A DNA stretch of 64,000 bases, taken from assembly GCF_002994745.2 (NCBI RefSeq), contig NC_037089.1:21551641-21615640 (forward strand). The letters are read 5' to 3'. The notes beneath the pieces were generated by a model that saw nothing but the letters and a program-made list of their open reading frames with translations, did not search any database and was not told the origin of the DNA. Positions 45,927-57,315 of this stretch are shown here, piece by piece; position 1 is the first letter of the stretch; each line of letters starts with the position of its first letter. The stretch comes from Rosa chinensis. Taxonomy: Eukaryota > Streptophyta > Magnoliopsida > Rosales > Rosaceae. Position numbers and translations under genes: made by a program.

Positions 45927-46583
45927 ATCGTCGTTGGACTTAGGTCGGAAATCCAACTCCAGACCAGAACTAGACCCTACCAGATCACCGGACTACAACC
46001 CAGACCGCCGGAAAACCTATTTCTGCTCCACTTTGGCACGATCCGACAGATGCTCGACATCAAAGACTACGTAGACCTCGATTAGCCTGCTATCAATCTC
46101 AGGCGCCGGAAGAAGCCTCACAACCATACGTATCTTAGGCGCTGATGATTCCTAGCTGCTGCTGGCCTCCTGCATCTCCTCCTTTCGCCTGATTCTGTTT
46201 CATCCCAAACGATGTGTTGTCCACGTGGCCCGAGATCCACCGGAGCAGTGACTAGTCTTGACCCGGAGACGCTGCAGTCTCGGATAGCGTGGTCTCCCAG
46301 TCCTCCAACCCAAGCTGGTCGCATCTTTCGCCGCCCAATCCAGTCACAACTCCAAACCACCGTTGGGCGAGTAGACAATCTTGGAGTTGGAGCTCCGAAG
46401 CACCGGCGAAAAAACGAGCCGGTCTCACAGTCCAATGGGTGCCCAGAACATTTTCTGGGTAGCCAAATGTGAGCTCCGAGAATGGGGAAGGGAAAAAAAA
46501 AGTGAACATGTAGAATTGAACATATAAATTGATCAATTGTGCCTGTAGTGTATTCTTTTTTGGGAGTTTATGTAATTCACTGG

Positions 46584-46745
46584 AGATAATATAATATGAT
46601 TATTAGAGGGTAATAATATGATTATTGGAGAGCACTAATATGATTATTAGAGGCAATAATATGATTATTGGGAGGCAACAATAAGAGTATTGGGGGGCAA
46701 TAATATGTTTATTGGGTATTACTAGGAGGCAATAAAATCAGAAGC
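46584..46745. repeat. Degenerate minisatellite, unit about 27 bp
   Basis: About six copies of a unit based on TAATATGATTATTGGAGGCAA, with variable spacing and growing divergence to the right. Confidence 0.7.
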
Positions 46746-47016
46746 CGGAATCTGGCCACCGGTTTGATGGCTGGATTTCGGTCACCAGTTGCCGGAGTCT
46801 GACAAAGTCTCCGATGAATTCTCTCTCTAAGTGACAAAGAAGGAGAGGGAAAAATTGTCCTAAAAATAAATAAAAAGTAATAAAAAAATACTTAATTGGG
46901 TATTAGGGCAAAAAATATATAAAATATTGTGTAAGTGGGCAATCTCTTAGAGTGTTTGGGTAAGTGGGGTTAATTAACCCCAAAATTGGGTAAATGATCA
47001 TTTTCCCATATTTGTT

Positions 47017-47284
47017 TTGTACCTTTTTTTTCTTTTATTGAAAATATATGTAAATTTTTTTTCAACAGAAAAAAAAAAAGAAAAAAAAGTGCAGCGGCAG
47101 CAAGAGTCAAACCTTGCATGCCAGGAAAAAATTTAAATTATCAGCAGCGTTAGACTATAATGCAGATTCACATCCATACGCAAAAATTGAGTTATATAGC
47201 TTCCATAAAATATGTAAAGAAACCTATTTTTATTCCCCCTTCGGAGGCCCCGAAAGCCAGTGGTCATAAGGTGTTCGTTTCAGG
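47017..47284. other. Host or hAT-derived remnant between Mutator-like element and solo LTR D
   Basis: Contains poly-A/T tracts and a GC-richer end (CGGAGGCCCCGAAAGCC at about 47243). Together with the bases after solo LTR D (CCTCAGGGCCGGCCCTG at 51465-51481) it may be the end of a hAT element, because GGCCTC blocks followed by a CAGGGCCGGCCC terminus occur in some plant hAT families. No gene is seen. Confidence 0.35.
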
Positions 47285-47289
47285 GTAGC

Positions 47290-50200
47290 TGATAGGAGCA
47301 TTTTATGTAACGTTTATAATGTTAATCCCTATATTAATCTTTGTTAGTTTATTTTATTTTCTCCTTATTTATTTACTTTTGTGTTTATTAGGTTTTTTAG
47401 AGCAAATATACAAAAAGAAGATAATATTGAGGACAAATGCGCAAATAAGGAAAAGCTTGAAGTCCTGGCCAAGCAGAAGACCTTGATGGATCGAGGAGCC
47501 TAATCCATAGAGATATCACAGCAAATTAAGGAAATATTAGAAAAATATTGATGATGATATGGCAAATTCTCATTGGACAAAGTGTGGAGAATCCTATATC
47601 AAATAGAGAATCAAGAAGTTGCATTTTTCTACAATTCAAGGATTCACAAACCAAAAAGGAATGAAAGAGGACTCAAGGAGCAATATAAAAGGGATGTGCA
47701 AATCTGAAAAAGATCTTCTATTCTCTTCTCTTCTCTCCTCTCTCCTCTCTTCCTCTCTTTCCTCTCTCTTGCAACTTCTTATTTTTCTCTTTAGCTTGTT
47801 TTTGTTTTTCTTTCTATGAGAAACTAACTCTTTAGTTAGGGGTTGTTGAAGCCCCAAATCATGATTGTAAACTTGTTATGACTTTCAATTAGTTTTGTTT
47901 ATCTATTGGATGAGAACCTAATTTCTATCTTCACATTGATGATTCCTTTGCATGTTTTCTTTGGTGCGCAATTGACAGGACCCGTCCCGGATTTCACCCT
48001 GAAATCCGAAGTGGCCCTGTGGGGCCCACCTTAGAAGAAATTCTACCAAAAATTTGGCGGAACTTCCCCTAAAATGGGCTACCCAAAACCTGTAGAAAGC
48101 ATTTACACTTCTAAATCAAATCATCCTTATACTTCTGGAGCCACCCTGCACCCCAACTCAACAGCAATCTCCAATTCACAAAACACAAACCTCAACTTGA
48201 AAAACATAAATCCCATAGGTAATCAGAGCAATTCTAATAGAAAGGTAAATAAAGACAACCTAACTCAAAGGCAACCGCGGAAGCTATGCTATTGACTATG
48301 CCTCAACTCCGTGTACGCCCGACCTCAACCAATTCGCCTACAAACTGGGCATTTGAAACCGAAGGGCCCAGGGGAAAGTACATAAAAACGTTAGCGTGAG
48401 TGGACAAAATAAACAATTTTAAACCGAAAGGATTTTATACTTTCCCACATTTATTTCCTTAAAACTCTCGATGCATGCAACGATTTAGAAAAAAAATCAC
48501 GAAAAGCTCCTCTCAAGAAATGGGCTAGTCACAAATAAGAATTTAAATTCCGATGCTCGAGAAATAGGACCCGCCCCCACTGGTTAACTGAAAACGGACT
48601 AGCCCCGCTAGTCAAAAACAGCAATAAAGGATACGGGGAAGAGAGTTCACCATACGGGAATGGAGCCTCTCAGGCTCTACCTACCCTCGACTACCACTCA
48701 CACATAGATTGTGCGAGGAGGAGAACATTACCTCGACTGCCACCCACGTGAGGAGGAGAAGGCTACCTCAACTGCCACTCACAAACACAAAGTAAGTGAG
48801 GAGGAGACCTAATCACATGACCCGCGTATGGTGAGGAAGAAGATCTTCAAAAGCCAATAAATCTGTATAGTTTCCCCACATATCTCACGGAATAAGAATC
48901 CAAGTGTATAAAGACGTGACCCCGCACGCCAAGATCATCTCAAGTTCCAATATAAATAGGGTAAAAAAATAAGTATAAAGTTTTACTTCATCGAAATCTC
49001 ATTATAATCTCAATTCGCTTAATATAAATATAAAATAAATAGTATAAATTCCGAATCCGCATAAATCAAAGTAGTTTCAGAAATTAATCAAATCCAAAAT
49101 CCTTAATTAGGCATTCCGATGCCAAAACCGAAAGTCAAAAAAAAAACAATTGAAAATATCCAACTCCATCGAAACTCATCTCGAGAATCTTCCAGGAACT
49201 TAAATCAGCAATTAGAAATATACTTAATTCTGGAAAATTACCTCGGAAATAAGCAATTTGTCAAATAATATTATAAATCATAATCAACCTTTGAAACTCA
49301 TTATTGAAAGCAAATCCACAAGATAAGCCGAAATCAAATTCCGAAAATCAATTCATTTGCTCAAAATGTAATATGATTAATATCTAGAGCATGATTTTAA
49401 GAAATAAATGCATGCATCAATATTTAAAAATAAAAGTCCACTCACAGTACTATTCCGACGATCACGCATTTGTGTTCCGTCATCGAGCAATAGCTCGGTA
49501 CGTCGTCCTGTACACAATTATATTCCGTGAATAATTCTTCAATAATTTAATACAATTCCAAAAATCAATTCCTCATAATTTCACCTCCCAATTCTCCTCG
49601 GACTTGGCCCAAATTATACCACTAATACCAATTCGTTAATTTAAAGGTTCCAAGGCAGAACCAAGAGATATCCGACAGTCGGATTCTCGTAATTCGATAA
49701 TCGAAACCCTAAACTTCAAAAATTCAATATTAATTCCAAACTTCTCCAAAATTCACCATACTTCACATACCAGCTCTATGATAATTATAGAATTTAACTA
49801 GCCAGAAATTGAAATTAAAAAGCTACCCTAGCCGCCGCTACCGCCGCCCACAGTGACGGCGCCGCCGCCACCGCCACCATCTCCGATGGCCACCAAAATT
49901 TGGCAGTAGCACCATCTCAACACACCCATTAATTCTTTCAACTGTGACCAAGTTAGAAAATCAGCGGAAGTACCTCAACAATTAAAGAGGAGTTTGGTCC
50001 CGAATCGTGAATAGTAACTCAGAATTTCAAACCTTCGATTCGACCTCCACACTGCAAATCGTGGCTCAAGGCTAGGGGCAACATGATCCTTGGGAAAAAC
50101 CGCTCCTTCGACGCCGGTTTGGTGGCCGGAGATGGCCCGAATCGCTGGAAATCGACGAAAATCTCAAACTGCTACAGTAAACTTCTCGGCCTTGGTTTGC

Positions 50201-51460
50201 CGTTTTGCGGCCAAAACTCGACGATTCATCACCCCAGGCGCGTCCAGGAGGAGGATACGAGTCTACTGACACCAAGCTTGCACCACCAGGTGGCCGGAAA
50301 AGAAGAGAAGGCCGGAGCTGCAGATCGCCGAAGGAGAGAGGAAAACGCGGGGAGGAGGAGAGAGAGAGAGGAAAAGAAAGTTACCGGCCCCCAACAGTAA
50401 AAATTCGAATTTATACTTTCTACTAATGAACAGTAACTTTACTATTTCGCTTGTAACTTTCACATACGAACTCCGATTTTTACGCACCATATATGCACGC
50501 GCTCGGTTTAACGTCCTCTACGACTTCCATGAAGAACATTTTCCCAAATTTTAACCCGAACAAAAAGTCAACTTTTAGGGCCACTAAAGTTGCCGAAAAA
50601 GAGTAAAAGTAAAAAAAATTACCGTTTACTGTCCAAATGACTAGTAAACCGGTGAATTTGGGTTCGGGACGTTACAGCAATTTAGATTGCATGTTTAGGA
50701 TTCTATTGCTAAGAGTGATCATTGCCTGTACCTTGCTTCGAGGGTTCTGTTGAGAGTTCTAGAGTAGTAAATTGTCTATAAGGCAAGTGATTAGGTTCCT
50801 AGGTTAATTGAGACGCGTCGTACTCAAGATGCCTTGTGATGTCTCGTTTTTCTATTGTGTAATGATTTCTTTGTGTTTAATCTAGAGTTGCGTCAACCTA
50901 GGTTGCATTTTATAAAATAGATTAGGTGTAGAGCATCTCTCACCTAGCATACAAGTAAGGAAAAACAATAGGTTAATTCAGGCATTGGGTTAACTTGAGC
51001 ATCTTCATCCATAAATAAATGAAATTAGGTTGAACATGATTTGTTTACTTGATTGATTGGTGGTTGGTGCAATTCCTTTAACTTGTTTTATCTTTGATTT
51101 TCAAAACCCTGAATCAAGTCTTGTTATTTTCGGAGTCATTTAGTGTTTCGTTTTTATTTAATTAGTTTGTCAACCAAAACACCTTTAAAAATTATCAAAC
51201 TTTGTCAGTAGTTATTTATCATGTCTAGAGTCTGTCTGTAAAATTTTGTCACATTTAGAGTAGTTTAGAGTTGTCTACCAGTCTGATCTTTATAACTGGA
51301 CAGTTTAGGTTTCTTTTATTTTGAGTCTTTAGATTAGTGATTAGACCACAATCTCTTGCGGGAACGATCCCTACTTACCTATACTATTTTTGACATTCTT
51401 GTAGGGTTAAGTTATAGGCATTTTCATGCATCTATTTAGGTGGATAGAAATAGCCTATCA
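47290..51460. mobile_element. Solo LTR D, interrupted by solo LTR C
   Basis: It starts TGATAGGAGCATTTTATG at 47290 and ends AATAGCCTATCA at 51460, with the exact duplication GTAGC (47285-47289 and 51461-51465). Terminal inverted TGATAGG/CCTATCA and TG...CA support an LTR. Without LTR C and its 5-bp duplication it is about 1462 bp. No internal retrotransposon sequence is present. A TATATAAA-like signal was not clearly seen, so the strand is left open. Confidence 0.8.
47973..50676 (-). mobile_element. Solo LTR C, diverged member of the A/B family, inside solo LTR D
   Basis: It runs TGACAGGACCCG (47973) to CGGGACGTTACA (50676), 2704 bp, with the exact duplication GCAAT (47968-47972, 50677-50681). 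On minus it starts TGTAACGTCCCGAACCC. It shares with A and B the blocks AAATCCGAAGTGGCC, CTGGGCATTTGAAACCGAAGG, CCCGATGCATGCAA-like, GACGTGACCCCGCACGCC and CTTTCACATACGAACTCCGATTT. It differs strongly between them, so it is an older or separate subfamily. Its own extra block at about 48660-48850 repeats a GTGAGGAGGAGA phrase. Confidence 0.88.
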
Positions 51461-51464
51461 GTAG

Positions 51465-51591
51465 CCCTCAGGGCCGGCCCTGTGTACATGCATTCTAAAC
51501 ACACATCTTAATAACTTTTTCGTACAAGTGAAGAAGAGCAGCAATCTTATAGTAGAGGGACCTTTCCATTTTAGTTAAAAAAACCCTAGCA
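51465..51591. other. Short host or hAT remnant between solo LTRs D and F
   Basis: Starts with the palindromic CAGGGCCGGCCCTG, a possible hAT terminus, followed by AT-rich sequence. The solo LTR F duplication TAGCA lies at 51587-51591. Confidence 0.4.
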
Positions 51592-52030
51592 TGTCACACC
51601 CTGGCCCTGGCTAATGACTAATAAATAGTCTAATAAATCCCACAAATCACATAAACAATTTCACAAAGTGAAATTGTTACTGAAACCAAATTAACTTGAG
51701 CAGATTTTCATCCGTCTTGTTTCCTTCACACTTTTAACAAATCGTCATTTAGTTTCCTCTTTTTCCCCAGTTAGGCCCAATACCTCTCGAATTAAGGCCA
51801 TTGAGAACACCCCGAACAAGCAGACAAACTCAGATTAAGGCCACCGAGGACACTCCGTACTAAGCGGAATTCCTGATTGGGTTTTGGGTCTTTCACCCTA
51901 GGGAGGCACAATCCTTACTTAATTATCCGCTCGAATCCACGAGCCCCAATCGGGTTTAGGGTCTTTCACCCAAGGGAACTCGATCCCTCCTTAATTATAT
52001 CTCGGGCCTAACCGGATTTAAGTTCATTAG

Positions 52031-52493
52031 TGTTTCTGTTATAGAATACGGAAGGGGAACTAAGTATGAGATGCAAGGTAGAGAGGACGACACAAGTATG
52101 TATAGTGGTTCACCTTGCTCTTGAGGCAAGGCTACGTCCACTTAGATATTTTACTATGAGTGAGGTCAAGTGACCTTTATAGTGATACAAGTTGGGGATC
52201 ATGGATCCATCCCTTCTAAGAAGGGGAGGACTTCCTCTTATAGCTAAAGGAAGTCCTCATCTAGTTTACATTTCGAATGTGGGACATAATATGCATATTG
52301 CATCTCTTGAAGCCTCTTGGAGAGCATGGGAGGGTGGCCTCCTTATGAGGTACCGGCCGACCTCCACCATGGCGAGGTAGCTCGAGTGTCGGTCTACCAG
52401 ATACATATCGTAGGCGGGACCTTCCATGTCGCGGGGCCCACTTATGAGGTTGTTGCTTATGCTTGGCGGTATGTGCTATAGGCGGTATGTACA
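52031..52493 (-). repeat. E 3' LTR (463 bp)
   Basis: Collinear with the right LTR (61637-62087). A short inverted repeat GGAAGTCCTC/GAGGACTTCC lies at about 52225-52260. Small indels between the two LTRs (for example CTTGAAGCC at about 52308, absent at the right) show some age. Confidence 0.85.
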
Positions 52494-53270
52494 AGTTCCC
52501 CCAAGTCCCCGAGTAAGAGGCGCTTCTTGGTTGGGGAGTTTAAATATGATACCGCCAAGTATGAGTGATGACCTTGTTGAACGCCATACCCATACTAGTC
52601 CCCCAACTCCGTAAGTAAGAAGGGACTCTACGGGTATGTTGGTGCCCCGGGGCCCTCATCAAGCTAGTACCTACAAATAAGATGAGTGCACACAAAGCAT
52701 ATTGATTGCACTAGAACAATGGAAGTGACATTTGAGTCAAATGGCATCAAGGTGCATGAACTTTTATATGAGATGCTGTGATGAACACGATAACACATAA
52801 TGATATGTAAATGTTGTATGCATGTGATGCACATGTGTTAGGATCGGGAGTGTTGTTACTCGCCGAGTCCCCCAAATCACGTAGTTAGTACTTAGGTTAC
52901 GCTCGAGGATGCCCGTGAGGCCGAGCTCGCTCATGTTTGAGCGAGTGATAGGTTGTGTGAGTTTTGTCCCATGGTCTTATTAATGGGATGTAAAAAAAAA
53001 TTATTTGTTGCGATCAACAATAGGTGAAAATTTTCAATATTTCCATTAACAGACCGTAGCACGAAAAGTATGAGCATTAAGCTCAATGATAGTACTGGTC
53101 GGGTACTACTTCCACTTGTGATAAGTGGTATGAACAAGTCCCCCAAGTGTAGAGAATACTCGGGAGGTGAGATGACTGAAAAATGCTTACCCATTGGGGG
53201 AACCTCGCTCGGGGCAAGGATTTGGATACAAAGGACTGGACCTTGGCTTTTGTAAGGGAGCTATCCTTTA
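52494..53270. other. E interior, polypurine tract side, no gene
   Basis: The minus-strand polypurine tract adjoins the LTR (52494-52513). Beyond it, no open frame with family features was found on either strand. Confidence 0.5.
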
Positions 53271-53289
53271 GTTATCTCGTCGGGATACC

Positions 53290-54060
53290 TCGCTCGAGTA
53301 GAGGATTTATGAGGGCCTGTAGGCCTCGTGTACAACGACCTTGGTACCCGATGGGGTATTGTATAGGCTTGTTGCCTCTGGTACCCAGTGGGGTAGCGTG
53401 AGAGCTTGGTGCCTTTGGTACCCGATGGGGTAGAGTGAAGGCTTGGTGGCTTTGGTACTCTATGGGGTGAATGAGCCCGTGATCCAGGTCGGATTGAGAG
53501 CTAGGAGTGTCATACCCGATGAGGGTATTTATGGCCTTGGGCCTCCGGTACCCGATGAGGGTTGGGCTAACTCGTATACCTAGTGGAGTATGTAGGCTCA
53601 AGGCCTCGTGTACCCGATGAGGTGAGCGAGCCCGTGATCCCGGTGGGATTAATGAGGGCTTGAGCCTCCTTAACCCGATGGGGTTGAATGAGGGCCTGTG
53701 GGCCTCCTTTAGCTAGTGGCGTGGCCCCAGGTAGAATGATGGCTATAGCCTTGGAACCCCGTTAGGGTAAAATGACTACTATAGCGTTGTGACCTGGTGG
53801 GATCACATGAGGGCTTGAGCCTCCGTGACCCGTTGGGATCGAATGAGGGCTTGAGCTTCGTGTACCCGGTGGGGTTGAATGAGGGTCGGTAAGCCTCCTT
53901 TACCCGATGGTCCGGCCCTGGGTAGAATGATGATTTGTGCCTTACAACCCCGCTGGGGTGTCTGGTGGCTTTGGCCTCTGGTACCCGGTGGCGTGGCCCC
54001 GGGTAGAATGATGATTGTACCTTGTAACCCCGTTGGGGTACCTCACATGGTTGGAGGGTT
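53290..54060. repeat. Degenerate minisatellite of E: GGTACCCGATGGGGT-type repeats
   Basis: Phrases such as TGGTACCCGATGGGGTAGAG, TGACCCGTTGGGATCGAATG and GAATGAGGGCTTGAGCCTCC recur every 40-60 bp, about 15 times, with variable spacing. Open frames crossing it are repeat by-products. Confidence 0.75.
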
Positions 54061-55091
54061 TTATGCAAGGATCTGACCTTGATTTACCCCTTAGGGGTAC
54101 CGCGCTCGGGGCGAGGATTTTAAGTGCCGCATGTTTATACATTGTGTAGTGTCACATGTATATATGTAGAAATTTAATTGACGGACAATTAAATTAACGT
54201 ATAACATTAATACATAGGCATAATAGATATGATAGCGAAACTATCACATGTCATAAGCATGCTTAGATTATAGAAATCGTTATTTGAAGCATGTTTAAAA
54301 GTGTAAGTGAGAACTTATCTGCAGCCGTTCATAAGTGGTGAAAATAGTATAGAGAGAATGGAGTTGTCCATATATGAGATTCCACGTAAGCTAGCGAGTA
54401 TCAATAATCCGTTTGGCTTTGCTCATATAAGAAAGACGTCCCATGGAGGTGATGGCACCTCGCCAAAAATAAGCAAGTGAGTAGCGATTTGCTCATATAA
54501 TTTAATTGACTAATTGAACATAATCCGTCTATATATTTTGGCATGCCAACATTTAGGAGAATGTCCGGTGTTACCAGCATGGAGACAATGGCATGAATCA
54601 AATAATTCTTTCAATATGTAAAAGAGTAATGTAATTAGTTTTGACAAAATTGCATGCTTTAACATGGGGAGATAAAGAGAACATAGGGTATTGGCCAACA
54701 AAATTGGTTTGCGTGATAGCAAGGCACATGTGATCATGCATAATGTCATTAAACGGAGCCAGAGCAGTAGAAAGCGATGTATAGGTAAGTAATGCTTGCT
54801 GCCATATGATCCAAGCAAATAAGTATATTTGCAAATTGTTGTAAATCAAGGTGATCAATGCATGACATGCATGTTTCTATATGTATGCACCACGTGGTGG
54901 TGAGTGATCAATTATGTGTAAAAGATTGCGAATACATTGGAGAAAGGAATTGTGCATGAGCAGACAACTTTGACCATGTTATTGATACATGGTACCAATT
55001 TAGTAGACAGCAAATCGTATGTATAAGCAACACGTGACGAGTGGTTGAACTATATTGACTTCAACCCTTATAAGCAAAGGCCCAGAAATAA

Positions 55092-55093
<2 letters not shown>
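54061..55093. other. E interior, AT-rich non-coding
   Basis: About 1 kb of AT-rich sequence. Minus-strand frames (54818-54510, 54858-54598) have no recognisable domain. Nothing else is seen. Confidence 0.45.

Positions 55094-55134
<41 letters not shown>
55094..55134. repeat. (AT)n microsatellite
   Basis: About 20 AT units, followed by an A-run at 55198-55223. Confidence 0.95.
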
Positions 55135-55136
<2 letters not shown>

Positions 55137-55196
55137 TTGTCAGAGTCCCAGCTGAGGGGTGTCTCAGCTGACACGTGATGCATGCTTTGAGCTATA

Positions 55197-55229
<33 letters not shown>

Positions 55230-55341
55230 TAAGAACGCTTATCTCCAGGAGTACCGCCGACTGGGTGCCGAGAGCGGCTATCTCACTAGCTCAGTGCTCA
55301 GGAGAATTTTGTTGTCAGGTGGGTGATGACCTGGTATAATG

Positions 55342-55532
55342 TGAAAAAAAGAATATTGGTTGAAGATATCTTCATTGATAGATACGGAATGTTTTTATAC
55401 AAGAGAGGGCTAAACGTGCTGGACTCCTACTACAATCTAGGAATTCTAATAAGGTAGGTAATCTACATAATCTCCTAAAGTAATGCTATGCAATCTCAAT
55501 TCAATTACAATTATGATACAATATTTTCTACA
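55342..55532 (-). repeat. H 3' LTR (191 bp)
   Basis: Nearly identical to the right LTR: one base differs in GATACGGAATG, one in CTACATAATC, and one ACT unit is missing. Confidence 0.95.
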
Positions 55533-55539
55533 CTCCCTC

Positions 55540-57249
55540 TCAAGTTGGAGAGTGAATGTCACGAGCTCCCAACTTGCGAATCAAAGGAATGAAAACTTCC
55601 TTTCCCAAGGCCTTTGTGAAAACATCAGCTAACTGACATGAAGAGCTAACATACTTTTTAGCTACTGAACCATCTTGAATCTTGTCCCTGATATAGTGAC
55701 AATCCATCTCTATATGTCTGGTCCTTTCATGAAAGACAGGATTAGCTGCAATATGTAAAGCTGCTCTATTGTCACAATACAACAAAGCAGGTTTTGAATG
55801 AAGAATATTTAAATCTCTGAGAAGACTCCTCAACCATGTCAACTCACAACAAGCACCTGTCATTGCTCTATATTCTGCCTCAGCTGAAGAGAGTGAAACC
55901 GTCTTTTGTCTCTTTGACCTCCAAGAGATTAGTGAAGAACCAAAAAAAACACAATAGCCTGTAGTGGATCTCCGAGTCATGGGACAACCAGCCCAATCTG
56001 AATCACAATAAGCACGAAGTCTAAAATCACTTTGTGAAGAGAAGAACAAACCTTGCCCTGGCGTGTTCTTGATATAGCGAACAACTTGTAAAGCTGCTTC
56101 CATATGAGGTTTGCGTGGCTCATGCATAAACCTGCTCAACACATGCACTGAGTAGGTTATATCAGGCCTTGAGATAGTGAGATAGATCAATCTACCAACC
56201 AATCTCCTATAGCATGAAGCATCCTTAAGAAGATCTCCTTTATCTGATAATTTCAAACCACACTCCATAGGAGTATCAATGGGAGCTACTCCCAATAAAC
56301 CTGCATCACTGATAATTTCCAATGCATACTTTCGCTGAGAAATATAAATTCCATTCTTGGAACGGGAAACTTCTATGCCAAGAAAATATTTTAAATCACC
56401 AAGATCCTTAATACGAAAGTGGCTGTTGAGAAAATTCTTCAAGGCAGAAATAGTGATGGGATCATTACCAGTGATTAATATATCATCAACATATATCAAT
56501 AAAGCAGTGAATGACTGCCCTTGTTTTCGAGTGAATAATGAGTAATCTGCTTTAGACTGAATATACCCTGTTGATCGAATAGCATCAGAGAATTTTGCAA
56601 ACCATTGCCGAGAGGCCTGTTTTAAACCATATAAAGACTTGTTAAGGCGACAAACTAAGTTCTCCCCCTGTCGCAGAAGACCAGGAGGAGGGGACATGAA
56701 AATTTCCTTATCAAGATCACCATGTAAGAAAGCATTATGGACATCTAACTGATGGATAGACCAATTTTGAGCAGCAGCCAAAGATAACAAGCAGCGAACA
56801 GAAACAATCTTTGCAGTAGGGGAAAAAGTGTCATGATAATCGATACCTTCCATTTGGGTGAAGCCCTTGGCAACCAAATGGGCTTTGTACCTTTCAATAG
56901 AACCATCAGATCGATGCTTGATCTTGTAAACCCAACGACAACCGATAGGTGTCTGGCCAGCCGGTAAAGGAGTGAGAGTCCAAGTGTTATTGGCATCCAA
57001 TGCTTGCAATTCGGAGCGCATGGCTTCTTGCCATTCTGGATGAGAAGAAGCTTCAGCATAATTGCATGGCTCTCCAGGTTGGGTAATCTGAGCAATAAAG
57101 GAACGATGCGGAGGAGTATAGCGATGATATGAAAGGTAATTGCATAGAGGATATCGCGTACCTTTGACAGAACCTGTAGACGAAGGAGACAACGAGTTTG
57201 GAAAATTGGAGGTGACCTGTGAACACACATAATCACGTAAGCGAACCAA
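55540..57249 (-). CDS. H reverse transcriptase and RNase H (copia pol, C-terminal part)
   Basis: The 569-aa frame has the copia RT domain (PF07727-like): NTWTLTPLPAGQTPIGCRWV, YKARLVAKGFTQ-like (YKAHLVAKGFTQMEGIDYHD), QLDVHNAFLHGDLDKEIFM, LYGLKQASRQW and the catalytic YVDDILITG. RNase H follows with CDSDWAGCPMTRRSTTGYCV, WRSKRQKTVSLSSAEAEYRA and CDNRAALHIAANPVFHERTR. All catalytic residues I can place are present. The true pol frame continues upstream in the same phase through a single TAG (57316-57318) into integrase, so this is the C-terminal part of one polyprotein. The first methionine is therefore not a natural start. The enzyme copies element RNA to DNA in particles in the cytoplasm. 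Confidence 0.92.
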   Translation of the reverse strand: MVRLRDYVCSQVTSNFPNSLSPSSTGSVKGTRYPLCNYLSYHRYTPPHRSFIAQITQPGEPCNYAEASSHPEWQEAMRSELQALDANNTWTLTPLPAGQTPIGCRWVYKIKHRSDGSIERYKAHLVAKGFTQMEGIDYHDTFSPTAKIVSVRCLLSLAAAQNWSIHQLDVHNAFLHGDLDKEIFMSPPPGLLRQGENLVCRLNKSLYGLKQASRQWFAKFSDAIRSTGYIQSKADYSLFTRKQGQSFTALLIYVDDILITGNDPITISALKNFLNSHFRIKDLGDLKYFLGIEVSRSKNGIYISQRKYALEIISDAGLLGVAPIDTPMECGLKLSDKGDLLKDASCYRRLVGRLIYLTISRPDITYSVHVLSRFMHEPRKPHMEAALQVVRYIKNTPGQGLFFSSQSDFRLRAYCDSDWAGCPMTRRSTTGYCVFFGSSLISWRSKRQKTVSLSSAEAEYRAMTGACCELTWLRSLLRDLNILHSKPALLYCDNRAALHIAANPVFHERTRHIEMDCHYIRDKIQDGSVAKKYVSSSCQLADVFTKALGKEVFIPLIRKLGARDIHSPT

Positions 57250-57315
57250 AGGTGTGGTTGAGCGGGCAGAGCGACGGAGAGGTTGTGGGTCGGGGTGGTG
57301 GAGCGGCGGTTCAGG

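Larger units (their letters stand above)
45720..47007. mobile_element. Non-autonomous terminal-inverted-repeat element, probably Mutator-like
   Basis: The left end GGGATATGACCATTTACACA and the right end, read inverted, GGGAAAATGATCATTTACCC, match at most positions and continue into CAATTT. They are flanked by a 9-bp duplication with two mismatches (ATATTCTTT 45711-45719, ATATTTGTT 47008-47016). Nine-base duplications are typical of Mutator-like elements. The 1288-bp interior has a (CT)n run, a proline/arginine-rich CT-GC stretch without a convincing gene, and a minisatellite. No transposase is present. Confidence 0.6.

Noticed and set aside
46118..46536. Arg/Pro-rich ORFs on both strands in the Mutator-like element
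   Set aside because: The stretch is GC-rich and open in several frames at once, with no domain. It may be a captured fragment, but nothing recognisable remains.
47619..47857. Ser/Leu-rich and Lys/Arg/Glu-rich ORFs in solo LTR D
   Set aside because: They come from a CT-rich low-complexity tract (about 47710-47800) in the LTR.
53272..54142. Several Pro/Arg-rich ORFs on minus
   Set aside because: They cross the degenerate GGTACCCGATGGGG repeats and lack independent support.
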